The notes under the pieces were generated by a model. That model was not told the origin of the DNA. It saw nothing but the letters and a program-made list of their open reading frames with translations, and ran no database searches. From the NCBI RefSeq assembly GCF_902141855.1, contig NZ_CABFVH010000005.1:1-64000 (forward strand): a stretch of 64,000 nucleotides of DNA, written 5' to 3'. Both the position numbers and the translations under genes were made by a program. Below, piece by piece: positions 17,407 to 26,782 of this stretch; positions within the stretch are counted from its first letter, which is position 1; each line of letters begins with the position of its first letter. Source of the DNA: Methylobacterium dankookense. Its GTDB lineage: Bacteria > Pseudomonadota > Alphaproteobacteria > Rhizobiales > Beijerinckiaceae.

Positions 17407-17880
17407 TCAGGCCAGCGCGGCGGTGCGGGCCTGCAGGACCGCCACGAGATCGGCCGGGCGCAGGCGGATCTGCAATCCGCGCCCGCCGCCATTCACGTGG
17501 ATCTCCTCGTCCGTGTCGAGGGAGCCCGAATCGATCAGTGTCGGCACCGTGCGCTTCTGCCCGAGGGGGCTGATGCCGCCGACGTGGTAGCCGGTGAGCC
17601 GCTCGGCTTCCGGAGGCTTCAGCATCGCCGCCGATTTGCCCCCGAAGGCGGCGGCGACGCGCTTCATGCTCACCTCGCGGTCCGACGCGACGAGGAGGCA
17701 GACCGGCTTGCCGTCGACCGCGGCCATCAGGGTCTTGAGCACCCGGTCCGGACCGACGCCGAGGGCCTCGGCCGCCTGCAGGCCGATGCGCGGCGCGTCC
17801 GGATCGTAAGCGTAGGCGTGGAGGCTGTAGGGGATCCCCGCCTTGTCCAGGGCGCGGGTGGCGGGCGTGGCCTTGGCCAT
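17407..17880 (-). CDS. ybaK: YbaK-type aminoacyl-tRNA deacylase
   Basis: Removes mischarged cysteine from tRNA-Pro in trans. The 157-residue protein is a single YbaK/ProX domain with the conserved VLKTLMAAVDG strand, the FGGKSAAML catalytic lysine region, and GGISPLGQKR. Length and order match the family. It is downstream of the beta-lactamase gene by 21 bases in the same direction, probably one transcript, though no functional link is evident. Confidence 0.92.
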   Translation of the reverse strand: MAKATPATRALDKAGIPYSLHAYAYDPDAPRIGLQAAEALGVGPDRVLKTLMAAVDGKPVCLLVASDREVSMKRVAAAFGGKSAAMLKPPEAERLTGYHVGGISPLGQKRTVPTLIDSGSLDTDEEIHVNGGGRGLQIRLRPADLVAVLQARTAALA

Positions 17881-17901
17881 CGATGTCTCGTCTTGACGGG
17901 T

Positions 17902-18789
17902 TCAGGCCTCGGCAAGGGCGGCGACCAGCCGCCCGACCTCGGCATGGATCGAGTCGCGCACCGCCTCCGGCGCGTCGGTCTGCGTGATGTAGACCGCCGC
18001 GAGGAGCGGCGCACGCCCCGGAGGCCGCACGATCGCGACCACGTTGGCCGTGCCGTTGGCGCCCGAGCCGGTCTTGTCGCCCACCGTCCAGGTCGCAGGG
18101 ATCCCGGCGCGCAGCCGCTTCAGGCCGGTGCGGGATTCCATCATCCAGCCGGCGAGGCGGGCACGGCTCTCCGGCGTCAGCACCGGCCCGAGCAGGACGA
18201 GCTCCAGGGTGGCGAGCATCGCGGCGGGCGTGGTGGTGTCGCGCGGGTCGCCCGGGATCGCGGTGTTGAGCTCCGGCTCCCAGCGGTCGAGCCGGGTCTT
18301 CGCGTCGCCGATCTGGCGGAGCCACGCGGTCAGGGCCTCCGGCCCGCCGAGCGCCCGGAGCACGAGGTTCGTCGCGGTGTTGTCGCTCCAGACCAGCGCC
18401 GCGGCGCAGGCTTCGCCGAGGGGCATCGGCCCCTCCCCCGCCTCGAGGCGGCGGCGCGCGACGGGCGCGTAGCTGTCGAGGTCGGCCGCCGTATAGGGCA
18501 TCGCCCGCGACAGTGTCTCCGTGCCCCGCTCGACCCGGGCGAGCAGCGCGGCGGCAGCGAGGAGCTTGAAGGTGCTGCACAGGGGGAAGCGCTCGTCGGC
18601 GGCATGGGCGAGGCCGCGCCCGCTGCCGGTATCCCGCGCGGCGACGCCGAGGCGCCCGCTGAATCCGCGCGCGAGGGCGAGGAGGCGCGCCTGCGCATCC
18701 TCCTCCGCGGCGGCGCGGAATGGCCAGGCGGCGGCTGCGAGGCCCGTCCCCAGGCCCAGGCAGAGATGGCGGCGGGTCGGGTCGGACAT
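17902..18789 (-). CDS. bla: Class A beta-lactamase
   Basis: Serine hydrolase expected to open beta-lactam rings in the periplasm. All class A motifs are intact: S72-T-F-K75, S135-D-N137, E171 in WEPELN, and K239-T-G241. The 295-residue precursor begins with a twin-arginine-like signal (TRRHLCLGLGTGLAAAAWP). Its codon use and GC content resemble its neighbours, which suggests a resident chromosomal gene rather than a recent arrival. No AmpR/BlaI-type regulator is adjacent. Confidence 0.95.
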   Translation of the reverse strand: MSDPTRRHLCLGLGTGLAAAAWPFRAAAEEDAQARLLALARGFSGRLGVAARDTGSGRGLAHAADERFPLCSTFKLLAAAALLARVERGTETLSRAMPYTAADLDSYAPVARRRLEAGEGPMPLGEACAAALVWSDNTATNLVLRALGGPEALTAWLRQIGDAKTRLDRWEPELNTAIPGDPRDTTTPAAMLATLELVLLGPVLTPESRARLAGWMMESRTGLKRLRAGIPATWTVGDKTGSGANGTANVVAIVRPPGRAPLLAAVYITQTDAPEAVRDSIHAEVGRLVAALAEA

Positions 18790-18966
18790 GGCGCCTGGAT
18801 CCTCCTGCGGCCCGCGGGAACGGTGTCGGTCCCGCGCTGCGAAGCGGCCCCATCATGGCACCGCTTGGGCCATCGGTCAGGGGCCGGCTTCGCGCGGCCT
18901 GCGGATGCCGTGCTAGAGCGCACGGCTGAGACGGGCGTGTGACGGCGCATGACGGCAGATGTTGGG

Positions 18967-20283
18967 ATGAGCGATCAGAGCACGATCTTCGCGCCGGCGA
19001 GCGGGTTCGGGCGCGCGGCCGTCGCCGTCGTGCGGCTCAGCGGGCCGGCCTGTGCCGCGGTGCTTAACGCGCTGTCCGGCCCCCTCCCCCCGCCGCGGCG
19101 GCTGTCGCTGCGGAGCCTGCGCGATCCGGCCGACGGTGCCGTCCTCGACAAGGCCCTGGTCTGCTGGATGCCGGGGCCGCAGACCTTCAGCGGCGAGGAC
19201 ATGGCGGAATTGCACCTCCACGGGGGCGCGGCGGTGCGGGCGGGCGTGCTGCGCGTCCTCTCCGGGCTGCCGGGCTGCCGGGCGGCGGAGGCCGGCGCCT
19301 TCACGCGGCGCGCGGTGCTCAACGGCCGCATGGACCTCACCGAGGCCGAGGGCATCGCCGACCTGATCGAGGCCGAGACCGAGGCGCAGCGGCGCCAGGC
19401 CCTGCGCCAGCTCGACGGCGTCCTCGGCCGGCAGGTGGAGGCGTGGCGCGAGGAGGCGCTGACCTGCCTCGCCGCCGCGGAAGCCGCCCTCGATTTCGCC
19501 GACGAGGGCGATGTGGACGATGCGGCCCTCGACGCGGCCCTGCTCGGCCGGGTCGCCGCCCTGCGCGCAGAGATCGCTGCGGCACTGGCCGATGGGCGGC
19601 GCGGCGAGCGGCTTCGGGACGGCTTCACCGTCGTGCTGGCGGGTGCGCCGAATGTCGGCAAGTCGACGCTTCTGAACGCGCTCAGCCGTCGCGACGCCGC
19701 CATCGTCTCGGACGTACCGGGGACGACGCGGGATGCCATCGAGGTCCGGCTCGATCTTGGGGGCCTGCCGGTGCTCCTGGTGGATACGGCCGGCCTGCGT
19801 GAGACGGCGGATGCGATCGAGTCCGAGGGGATCGCGCGCACGCGCCGACGCATCGCCCAGGCCGACCTCGTGCTGCTGCTGGCCGATGGGGACGAGGCCG
19901 AGACCGGCTTCCCGGACGTGCCCCTCGTCCGGATCCGGACCAAGGCGGATCTGGAGGGGCCGGCAGCCAACGTGCGGGAGGATGTCCGGATCTCCGCCCG
20001 GACCGGCCTCGGCCTTGATACCTTGCTTGGCATCGTTCAGGAGCGCGCGGAAACCGCCCTCGGTAGCGGCGACGCGGTGGTGACCCGGGAGCGGCACCGG
20101 GAGGCACTGGTGCGCTGCCTCGTGCATCTCGACCGCGTCCTCGCGGCGGCGGACGGCACCCTGCCTGAACTGGTCAGCGAGGATCTGCGGATGGCCGCGC
20201 GGGCGTTGGGCGAGATCAGTGGCCGCGTTGGCGTCGAGGATGTTCTCGATCGCCTGTTCAGCAGTTTCTGCATCGGGAAATAG
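18967..20283 (+). CDS. mnmE: tRNA uridine-34 modification GTPase MnmE
   Basis: Works with MnmG to add (carboxymethyl)aminomethyl groups to wobble uridine 34. The 438-residue protein has the N-terminal THF-binding domain (TIFAPASGFGRAAVAVVRLSG), a GTPase domain with G1 GAPNVGKST (226-234) and G3 DTAGLRE, and the C-terminal CIGK containing the catalytic cysteine. The ATG at 18967 matches the family N-terminus; one six codons upstream is also possible. First of the mnmE-mnmG-rsmG-parA-parB cluster. Confidence 0.96.
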   Translation: MSDQSTIFAPASGFGRAAVAVVRLSGPACAAVLNALSGPLPPPRRLSLRSLRDPADGAVLDKALVCWMPGPQTFSGEDMAELHLHGGAAVRAGVLRVLSGLPGCRAAEAGAFTRRAVLNGRMDLTEAEGIADLIEAETEAQRRQALRQLDGVLGRQVEAWREEALTCLAAAEAALDFADEGDVDDAALDAALLGRVAALRAEIAAALADGRRGERLRDGFTVVLAGAPNVGKSTLLNALSRRDAAIVSDVPGTTRDAIEVRLDLGGLPVLLVDTAGLRETADAIESEGIARTRRRIAQADLVLLLADGDEAETGFPDVPLVRIRTKADLEGPAANVREDVRISARTGLGLDTLLGIVQERAETALGSGDAVVTRERHREALVRCLVHLDRVLAAADGTLPELVSEDLRMAARALGEISGRVGVEDVLDRLFSSFCIGK

Positions 20284-20288
20284 GCGCC

Positions 20289-20304
20289 TGTTTCACGTGA
20301 AACA
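20289..20304. promoter_or_regulatory. parS: parS site 1
   Basis: TGTTTCACGTGAAACA is an exact match to the 16-bp parS palindrome bound by ParB. It lies just after the mnmE stop, 3.8 kb before parB. Confidence 0.93.
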
Positions 20305-20312
20305 GGGCCAGT

Positions 20313-20462
20313 TCAGCTCCGGGTGAGGAACATGCCCGTGAGCAGGAAGCCGAGAGCCGCAAGGCCGAGGGCGCCTTCTCCGCGCGCAGACCTGCCGGTG
20401 AAATGTGCAATCGCGCCACCGGCGACGCAGAGCGTACCCAGACCGATCGAAACCAGATGCAT
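20313..20462 (-). CDS. 49-residue two-helix membrane protein
   Basis: A short minus-strand gene: ATG at 20462, stop at 20313. A perfect AGGAGG lies six bases before the start, which strongly supports translation. Two hydrophobic segments ([18 protein letters not shown] and [15 protein letters not shown]) flank a short basic loop (TGRSARGEG). No family recognised. It is opposite in strand to mnmE and mnmG and its 3' end lies 9 bases from parS site 1. Confidence 0.7.
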   Translation of the reverse strand: MHLVSIGLGTLCVAGGAIAHFTGRSARGEGALGLAALGFLLTGMFLTRS

Positions 20463-20645
20463 GCCCGCCCTCCTGACAAGTCACAGGACGCCGACGCGGT
20501 GCAGCACCGAAAGACGGGCCGGCACCGCCATCCTGGCCGATCGGTCAAGCAAGGACAATGCCGCGCTTCAGCGGACACAGCCGCAGCGCCCCCTCGCAGT
20601 CGGGATCGCGTTGACGACGCGGCGCCCCGGCGCGTAATCACGCGC

Positions 20646-22526
20646 ATGCCCCTCATCCAGTCCAGCGCCTTCGATGTGATCGTCATCGGCGGCGGCCATG
20701 CCGGCGTCGAAGCTGCTGCGGCCGCAGCCCGTTGCGGCGCGCGCACCGCCCTGGTGACGCATGCGGCCGCCACCATCGGCGCGATGTCGTGCAACCCCGC
20801 TATCGGCGGCCTCGGCAAGGGCCACCTCGTCCGCGAGGTCGATGCCCTCGACGGGCTGATGGGCCGGGTGGCGGACGCCGCCGGCATCCAGTTCCGCCTG
20901 CTCAACCGGCGCAAGGGCCCGGCCGTGCGCGGCCCCCGCACCCAGGCCGATCGCAAGCTCTACGCCGCAGCGATGCAGGCGGCGGTGGCCGAAACGGCAA
21001 AGCTCCAGGTGGTCGAGGCGCCGTGCGAGGATCTCCTCGTGGAGACCGGCCGCGTCGCGGGCGTCGTGCTCGGCGATGGGCAGGTGCTGCGCTGCGGCGC
21101 GGCGGTGCTGACCACCGGCACCTTCCTGCGCGGCCTCATCCATATCGGCGCGGTGCAGGTGCCGGCCGGCCGCGTCGGCGAGGCGCCCGCGATTGGCCTC
21201 GCCCGCACCCTCGACCGGCTCGGCTTCCGCCTCGGCCGGCTGAAGACCGGCACGCCGCCGCGCCTCGACGGCACGACCATCGACTGGGCCGCTCTGGAAA
21301 TGCAGGAGGCCGATGCCGAGCCGGTCCCCTTCTCGACGCTGACGGAGCGGATCACCACCCCGCAGATCCGCTGCGGCATCACCCGGACGACGCAGGCCGT
21401 GCACGACCTGATCCGGGCGAACCTGCACCGCTCGCCGATGTATTCCGGCGGCATCAGCAGCCGCGGCCCCCGCTACTGCCCCTCCATCGAGGACAAGGTG
21501 GTGCGCTTCGGCGACCGCGAGGGCCACCAGATCTTCCTGGAGCCGGAGGGCCTGGACGACCCGACCGTCTACCCGAACGGCATCTCCACCGCCCTCCCCG
21601 AGGCGGTCCAGCATGAACTCGTCGCGCTGATCCCGGGCCTGGAACGCACGCGCATCCTGCGGCCGGGCTACGCCATCGAGTACGATTACGTCGATCCGCG
21701 CGAACTCGATACCGGGCTGCAGGCCAAGCGCCTGCCCGGCCTGTTCCTCGCCGGCCAGATCAACGGGACCACCGGCTACGAGGAGGCGGCGGCGCAGGGC
21801 CTCGTCGCCGGGCTCAACGCGGCACGCGCGGCGGGCGGCCAGGAGACGGCCAGCTTCGACCGCGCCGAATCCTATCTCGGCGTGATGATCGACGATCTCG
21901 TCACCCACGGGGTGAGCGAGCCCTACCGCATGTTCACCTCGCGCTCGGAGTATCGGCTGAGCCTGCGCGTCGACAATGCCGACGAGCGGCTGACCCGGCG
22001 CGGCCTCGCCCTTGGCTGCGTCGGCGCGCGGCGGGCCGCGCATTTCGCAGACTCGCAGGCCGAGCTGGCCGCGGCGCGCGCGCGGCTCGACGGCCTGAGC
22101 CTCACCCCGACCCAGGCGCGCGCCCACGGGATCGAGCTGAACCAGGACGGCATCCGCCGCAGCGCCTTCCAGCTCCTGTCCTATCCGGAACTCGATTGGG
22201 CTCGCCTCTCCGCCGTCTGGCCGGAGCTGGCGGAGGTGTCGCCGCGGGTCGCCGAGCGCCTGCGCACGGATGCCACCTACGCGGTCTATCTCGACCGGCA
22301 GCAGGCCGACATCGCCTCCTTCCGGCGGGACGAGGCGGTGCAGTTGCCGGCCCATCTCGACTATGGCCGGATCAGCGGCCTCTCGAACGAGATGCGGCTG
22401 AAGCTGGAGGCGGTGCGGCCGGGCACGCTCGGGCAGGCGGCGCGCATCGAGGGCGTAACGCCGGCAGCGCTGACGCTGCTGGCGGCCCATGCGCGGCGCG
22501 GCGGCCACGCGGCAGCCCGCGCCTGA
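20646..22526 (+). CDS. mnmG: tRNA uridine-34 modification enzyme MnmG (GidA)
   Basis: FAD-dependent partner of MnmE. The 626-residue protein has the dinucleotide-binding motif GGGHAG (15-20), the GidA signatures [19 protein letters not shown] and [13 protein letters not shown], and the helical C-terminal domain ([17 protein letters not shown]). The ATG at 20646 gives the family start. It overlaps rsmG by one base (TGATG). Confidence 0.97.
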   Translation: MPLIQSSAFDVIVIGGGHAGVEAAAAAARCGARTALVTHAAATIGAMSCNPAIGGLGKGHLVREVDALDGLMGRVADAAGIQFRLLNRRKGPAVRGPRTQADRKLYAAAMQAAVAETAKLQVVEAPCEDLLVETGRVAGVVLGDGQVLRCGAAVLTTGTFLRGLIHIGAVQVPAGRVGEAPAIGLARTLDRLGFRLGRLKTGTPPRLDGTTIDWAALEMQEADAEPVPFSTLTERITTPQIRCGITRTTQAVHDLIRANLHRSPMYSGGISSRGPRYCPSIEDKVVRFGDREGHQIFLEPEGLDDPTVYPNGISTALPEAVQHELVALIPGLERTRILRPGYAIEYDYVDPRELDTGLQAKRLPGLFLAGQINGTTGYEEAAAQGLVAGLNAARAAGGQETASFDRAESYLGVMIDDLVTHGVSEPYRMFTSRSEYRLSLRVDNADERLTRRGLALGCVGARRAAHFADSQAELAAARARLDGLSLTPTQARAHGIELNQDGIRRSAFQLLSYPELDWARLSAVWPELAEVSPRVAERLRTDATYAVYLDRQQADIASFRRDEAVQLPAHLDYGRISGLSNEMRLKLEAVRPGTLGQAARIEGVTPAALTLLAAHARRGGHAAARA

Positions 22527-23154
22527 TGGCCCGCGACCATGACCGCGACCGGGTGCTTGCGGAAGCCGGTGTTTCACGTGAAACCGCAGAGAGGCTCGAC
22601 CTCTACGTGGAGCAGTTGCGGCGCTGGCAATCGGTGAAGAACCTCGTCGGGCCGGCGACCCTCGCCGAGGTCTGGACGCGCCACGTGGCCGACGCGCTCC
22701 AGCTTCTCGCTCTGGCCCCGCAGGCGAAGAGCTGGCTCGATCTCGGTTCCGGCGCCGGCATTCCCGGGCTGATCCTGGCCATCGCCGGGGGGCCCGATGT
22801 GACGGTGGATCTCGTCGAGAGCAACGCGCGCAAATGCGCCTTCCTCGCCGAGGCGGCCCGTCTCACCGGCGCCCGGGCGCGGGTCCACAACGCCCGCATC
22901 GAGACGGTGATCCCGCGTTTCGAGGGCATCGAGATCGTCTGCGCCCGCGCCCTCGCCTCCCTCGACCAGCTCCTCGCCTGGACGGAGCCGCTGTTGAAAA
23001 CCGGCACCACCGGCCTGTTTCCGAAGGGCCGGGACGTCGATGCGGAATTGACCCAGGCCGCCGCCCGGTGGACAGTCACCCACGACCTCGTTCCGAGCCG
23101 AACCGAGTCGGCGGCCCGGATCGTCCGCGTCACCGCCCTCGTGCCCAAACAATC

Positions 23155-23158
<4 letters not shown>
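22526..23158 (+). CDS. rsmG: 16S rRNA m7G527 methyltransferase RsmG (GidB)
   Basis: Methylates N7 of G527 in 16S rRNA using S-adenosylmethionine. The 210-residue protein has motif I LDLGSGAGIPGLILAI and the VTVDLVESNARKCAFL segment. The ATG at 22526 overlaps the mnmG stop; a parS site falls within the first codons of the gene. Its end overlaps parA by four bases (ATGA). Confidence 0.95.
22570..22585. promoter_or_regulatory. parS: parS site 2, within rsmG
   Basis: TGTTTCACGTGAAACC matches the 16-bp parS palindrome at 15 positions. It encodes part of the RsmG N-terminus, so coding and ParB binding overlap. Together with site 1 it flanks mnmG, 2.3 kb apart. Confidence 0.88.
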
Positions 23159-24012
<854 letters not shown>

Positions 24013-24069
24013 ACGGCCGCGCGGGAAGCGAACAGGGTTTGAGGCGTGTTGCGTAGCAAGGTGGACGGC

Positions 24070-24981
24070 ATGGCGGATGAGGCACCACGGCCTCGGCTGG
24101 GGCGAGGGCTCGCAGCCCTGATCGGCGATTTCGGGGACGCCGCGCCCGCGAGCGAGAAGGCGCCCGCGCCGCAGCGCAAGGTGGCGGTGGAGTTCCTGCG
24201 CCCCAATCCCCGCAACCCGCGCCGCCGCTTCGTCGAGACCGACCTCGACGAACTCTCGGCCTCGATCAAGGCCCGCGGCCTGATCCAGCCGATCGTGGTC
24301 CGCCCCCTCCCCGACGTGCCGGGCGCCTACGAGATCGTGGCGGGCGAGCGTCGCTGGCGGGCCGCCCAGCGCGCCGGGCTCGACGAGGTGCCAGTGGTGG
24401 TGGTCGAGATCGACGACCGCGCCTCCCTCGAATTCGCGATCCTCGAGAACGTCCAGCGCACCGACCTCAACGCCATCGAGGAGGCCGCCGGCTACGAGCG
24501 ACTGATGAGCGAGTTCGCCTACACGCAGCGCGAGCTCGCCGAGATCCTCGGCAAGAGCCGCAGCCACCTCGCCAACACCCTGCGCCTGCTCAATCTGCCG
24601 GCCGCCGTGCAGGACCGGGTGATCGCGGGCGAGTTCACCGCCGGCCATGCCCGGGCGCTGCTCGCTGTGCGCGATCCCGAGGCGGTGGGACGCCGCATCG
24701 TGGAGGAGGGGCTCTCGGTCCGCGAGGTCGAGGCCCTGGCCGCCGTCGAGGCGCCGGAGGCCGAGGGCCCCCGCCCCGGCCGCCCGCGCAGCAGCGCCGA
24801 GCGGAGCGAGGAGATGCGCAGCCTGGAGCGCCGGATGGCCCGGGCGCTCGGCGTCGGTGTCAGCCTCAAGGCGAAGAACCCGAACGAGGGTGAGATCCGC
24901 ATCCGGTACCAGACGGCGCAGGAGCTCGACGCCCTGTGCCGGCGCTTCCGCGTCTCGGACGAAGAGATCGACAACGGCTGA
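24070..24981 (+). CDS. parB: Chromosome partitioning protein ParB
   Basis: CTP-dependent clamp that loads at parS and spreads along DNA. The 303-residue protein begins with the RLGRGLAALIGDF motif that stimulates ParA, then the ParB/Srx domain with GERRWRAAQRAGL (CTP-binding region) and ENVQRTDLN. The helix-turn-helix around QRELAEILGKSRSHLANTL follows, and the C-terminal dimerisation domain closes the protein. The ATG at 24070 is preferred, with AAGGTGG upstream, over a GTG at 24046. Confidence 0.97.
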   Translation: MADEAPRPRLGRGLAALIGDFGDAAPASEKAPAPQRKVAVEFLRPNPRNPRRRFVETDLDELSASIKARGLIQPIVVRPLPDVPGAYEIVAGERRWRAAQRAGLDEVPVVVVEIDDRASLEFAILENVQRTDLNAIEEAAGYERLMSEFAYTQRELAEILGKSRSHLANTLRLLNLPAAVQDRVIAGEFTAGHARALLAVRDPEAVGRRIVEEGLSVREVEALAAVEAPEAEGPRPGRPRSSAERSEEMRSLERRMARALGVGVSLKAKNPNEGEIRIRYQTAQELDALCRRFRVSDEEIDNG

Positions 24982-24984
24982 TAG

Positions 24985-25046
24985 GATCCGGGAGTCCAGA
25001 GGGATCATCCCTCTGGCGGGTCCAGGGCGGAGCCCTGGCCTACCCC
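24985..25046. repeat. Family B extragenic palindromic repeat, short copy
   Basis: Lies between the convergent parB and holA genes. Stem CAGAGGGA-TCA-TCCCTCTG is followed by CCAGGGCGGAGCCCTGG. The first stem uses different base pairs from other B copies, yet all pairs are complementary. It may terminate both genes. Confidence 0.75.
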
Positions 25047-25050
25047 GCTC

Positions 25051-26082
25051 TCAGGCTCCGCGCCGGGCGGCCTCCGCGGCGATGCGCAGGAGCGCGGCCG
25101 AGGCGTGGGCGTGGGCGAGGTTCGGCTCGGCGCGGCGGCAGGCCAGCACCGCCTCCTGAAGGATCTGCACCGCCTGGCGCAGGGCCGCCGGGCTCCAGCG
25201 GGCGAGCTGCGCCTCGACGCTGGCCTTGCGCCGGAAATGCAGGCCGCGCCAGCCCGCCACCAGCAGGCTCGGGCTCTTGTCCGGCCCCTCCAGCCGGCTC
25301 GCCAGCAATTGCAGGGCATGCCGCAGGGCGGAGCCCAGCATCATCGAGGGGTCGAGCCCCTCGTGGCGGAAGCGGCGATAGTCGCGCTCGACCTCCCCGG
25401 CCCGTCCGGCGAAGGCCGCATCGATCAGCGTGGTGAGCACGCTCGGCGCCACGTCGCTCACCACCGCCTCGACATCGTCGAGACCGACGCTGCCGCGGTC
25501 CTTGGCATAGAGGGCGAGCTTCTCGATCTCCGCGAGGCTGGCGCGCCGGTCGCCGCCGAGGCTCTGGCTCAGCATCTCGCGGGCCTCGCGCGCGATGCGC
25601 AGGCCGTGCTCCTGCAGCGTCCGGTCGATCAACTCGCCGAGCGCGCGCTCGTCGTCCGGGTAGCAGGGGATCGCGAGTGCCTTCGGCGAGCGCTCGCACA
25701 GGGTGCGCAAGGGGGCGGATTTCGCGAGGTCGCCCGCCTCCACCACGATGCGCGTGCCCGAGACCTCGACCTTCAGCACGGCCTCGACGGCGGGCGCGTA
25801 GTTGCGGCTGCCGGGCCGGACCCAGATCGCGCGCTTGTCGCCGAACAGGCCGACCGTGCCGGCCTCGTCCACCAGTCGTCCCGGATCGCCGGCCAGCACG
25901 TCGCCGTCGATCTTCGCCAGCGCGAAGGGATCGCCCGGATCCGTCACGAAGCTCTCGGCGAGGCGCTTGGCCCGCTCGGTGACGAGCCCGGTATCGGGCC
26001 CGTAGACGAGGATGACGGGGATCCGCGGGTCGGGGCCGCGGCGGATCAGGCCTTCCGCCTCATGCGCCTTGACGGCGGTCAC
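25051..26082 (-). CDS. holA: DNA polymerase III delta subunit
   Basis: Clamp-loader subunit that opens the beta sliding clamp. The 343-residue length equals E. coli HolA. The N-terminal VILVYGPDTGLVTERAKRL segment is the delta-type Walker-like start, and the C-terminal domain is helical. A GTG start at 26082 (VTAVKAHEAEGLI) is chosen; longer upstream translation is not conserved-looking. It follows lptE by ten bases, so the two are almost certainly co-transcribed. Confidence 0.92.
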   Translation of the reverse strand: MTAVKAHEAEGLIRRGPDPRIPVILVYGPDTGLVTERAKRLAESFVTDPGDPFALAKIDGDVLAGDPGRLVDEAGTVGLFGDKRAIWVRPGSRNYAPAVEAVLKVEVSGTRIVVEAGDLAKSAPLRTLCERSPKALAIPCYPDDERALGELIDRTLQEHGLRIAREAREMLSQSLGGDRRASLAEIEKLALYAKDRGSVGLDDVEAVVSDVAPSVLTTLIDAAFAGRAGEVERDYRRFRHEGLDPSMMLGSALRHALQLLASRLEGPDKSPSLLVAGWRGLHFRRKASVEAQLARWSPAALRQAVQILQEAVLACRRAEPNLAHAHASAALLRIAAEAARRGA

Positions 26083-26092
26083 GCGCCCTGCC

Positions 26093-26638
26093 CTACGGCC
26101 GGGCCACGAGGACCGAGGCGATACGGGTCTTGATCTGCTCGGACAGCACCTTCGCGAGGCGGATCTCGGCGTCGCGCGCCGCGCGCTGGCTGGCGAAGCG
26201 CTGCACCGAGCGGTCATAGGTCGCGGTAGAGGTCGCCACGCCCTCGGTGATCACCTTGGCGCCGTCGAGGCTCTCCAGGCTGTAGCGGATGGTGCCGACG
26301 AGGGTGCCGGCCTCGGCGCGGCCGGTCTGCGTCGAGACGATCGGCGTCTGCACGACCTCGCTGCCCTGCAGCTTCAGGTGGTAGCGCTTCGGCGCGGGCT
26401 GGCCGGAGCCGTCGAGATCGAAGATCAGCTCGCTGCGCAGGTAATGCCCAAGCCGCTCCTGGCCCTGGGCGGTGTTGACGTCGTCGACCTGGATCGCGGC
26501 GAGCAGGGTGGCCATCGACTCGCCCGAGGCGGTCGGTCCGTAGAGGGGCCGGAAACAGGCCGACAGGCCGAGCGCCAGCACTGCGACGCCGGCAAGCCTG
26601 CCCGCGGCCCGGAGACCGAATCCTGCCCGATGCCTCAT
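26093..26638 (-). CDS. lptE: LPS assembly lipoprotein LptE
   Basis: Outer-membrane plug partner of LptD in lipopolysaccharide insertion. The 181-residue precursor has a lipobox LGLSAC after a hydrophobic signal (AGVAVLALG), then FRPLYGP, a typical LptE start in alphaproteobacteria. The ATG at 26638 gives a normal lipoprotein signal; one seven codons upstream (26659) is possible. It precedes holA. The leuS gene that usually precedes it is 9 kb away. Confidence 0.9.
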   Translation of the reverse strand: MRHRAGFGLRAAGRLAGVAVLALGLSACFRPLYGPTASGESMATLLAAIQVDDVNTAQGQERLGHYLRSELIFDLDGSGQPAPKRYHLKLQGSEVVQTPIVSTQTGRAEAGTLVGTIRYSLESLDGAKVITEGVATSTATYDRSVQRFASQRAARDAEIRLAKVLSEQIKTRIASVLVARP

Positions 26639-26782
26639 CCGTGCCTGTCCCAGACGCATCCCGATCCGCTCTTTACGCGCGCGGCGGTGCCCGCGCCATC
26701 AGCATGAGGCACAAGCGTTACGATTTCTCTGCGGCAGGAGCGTGGTGAACGAGAGGCCACTCCGTCGTGGATGCCCCCGCCC

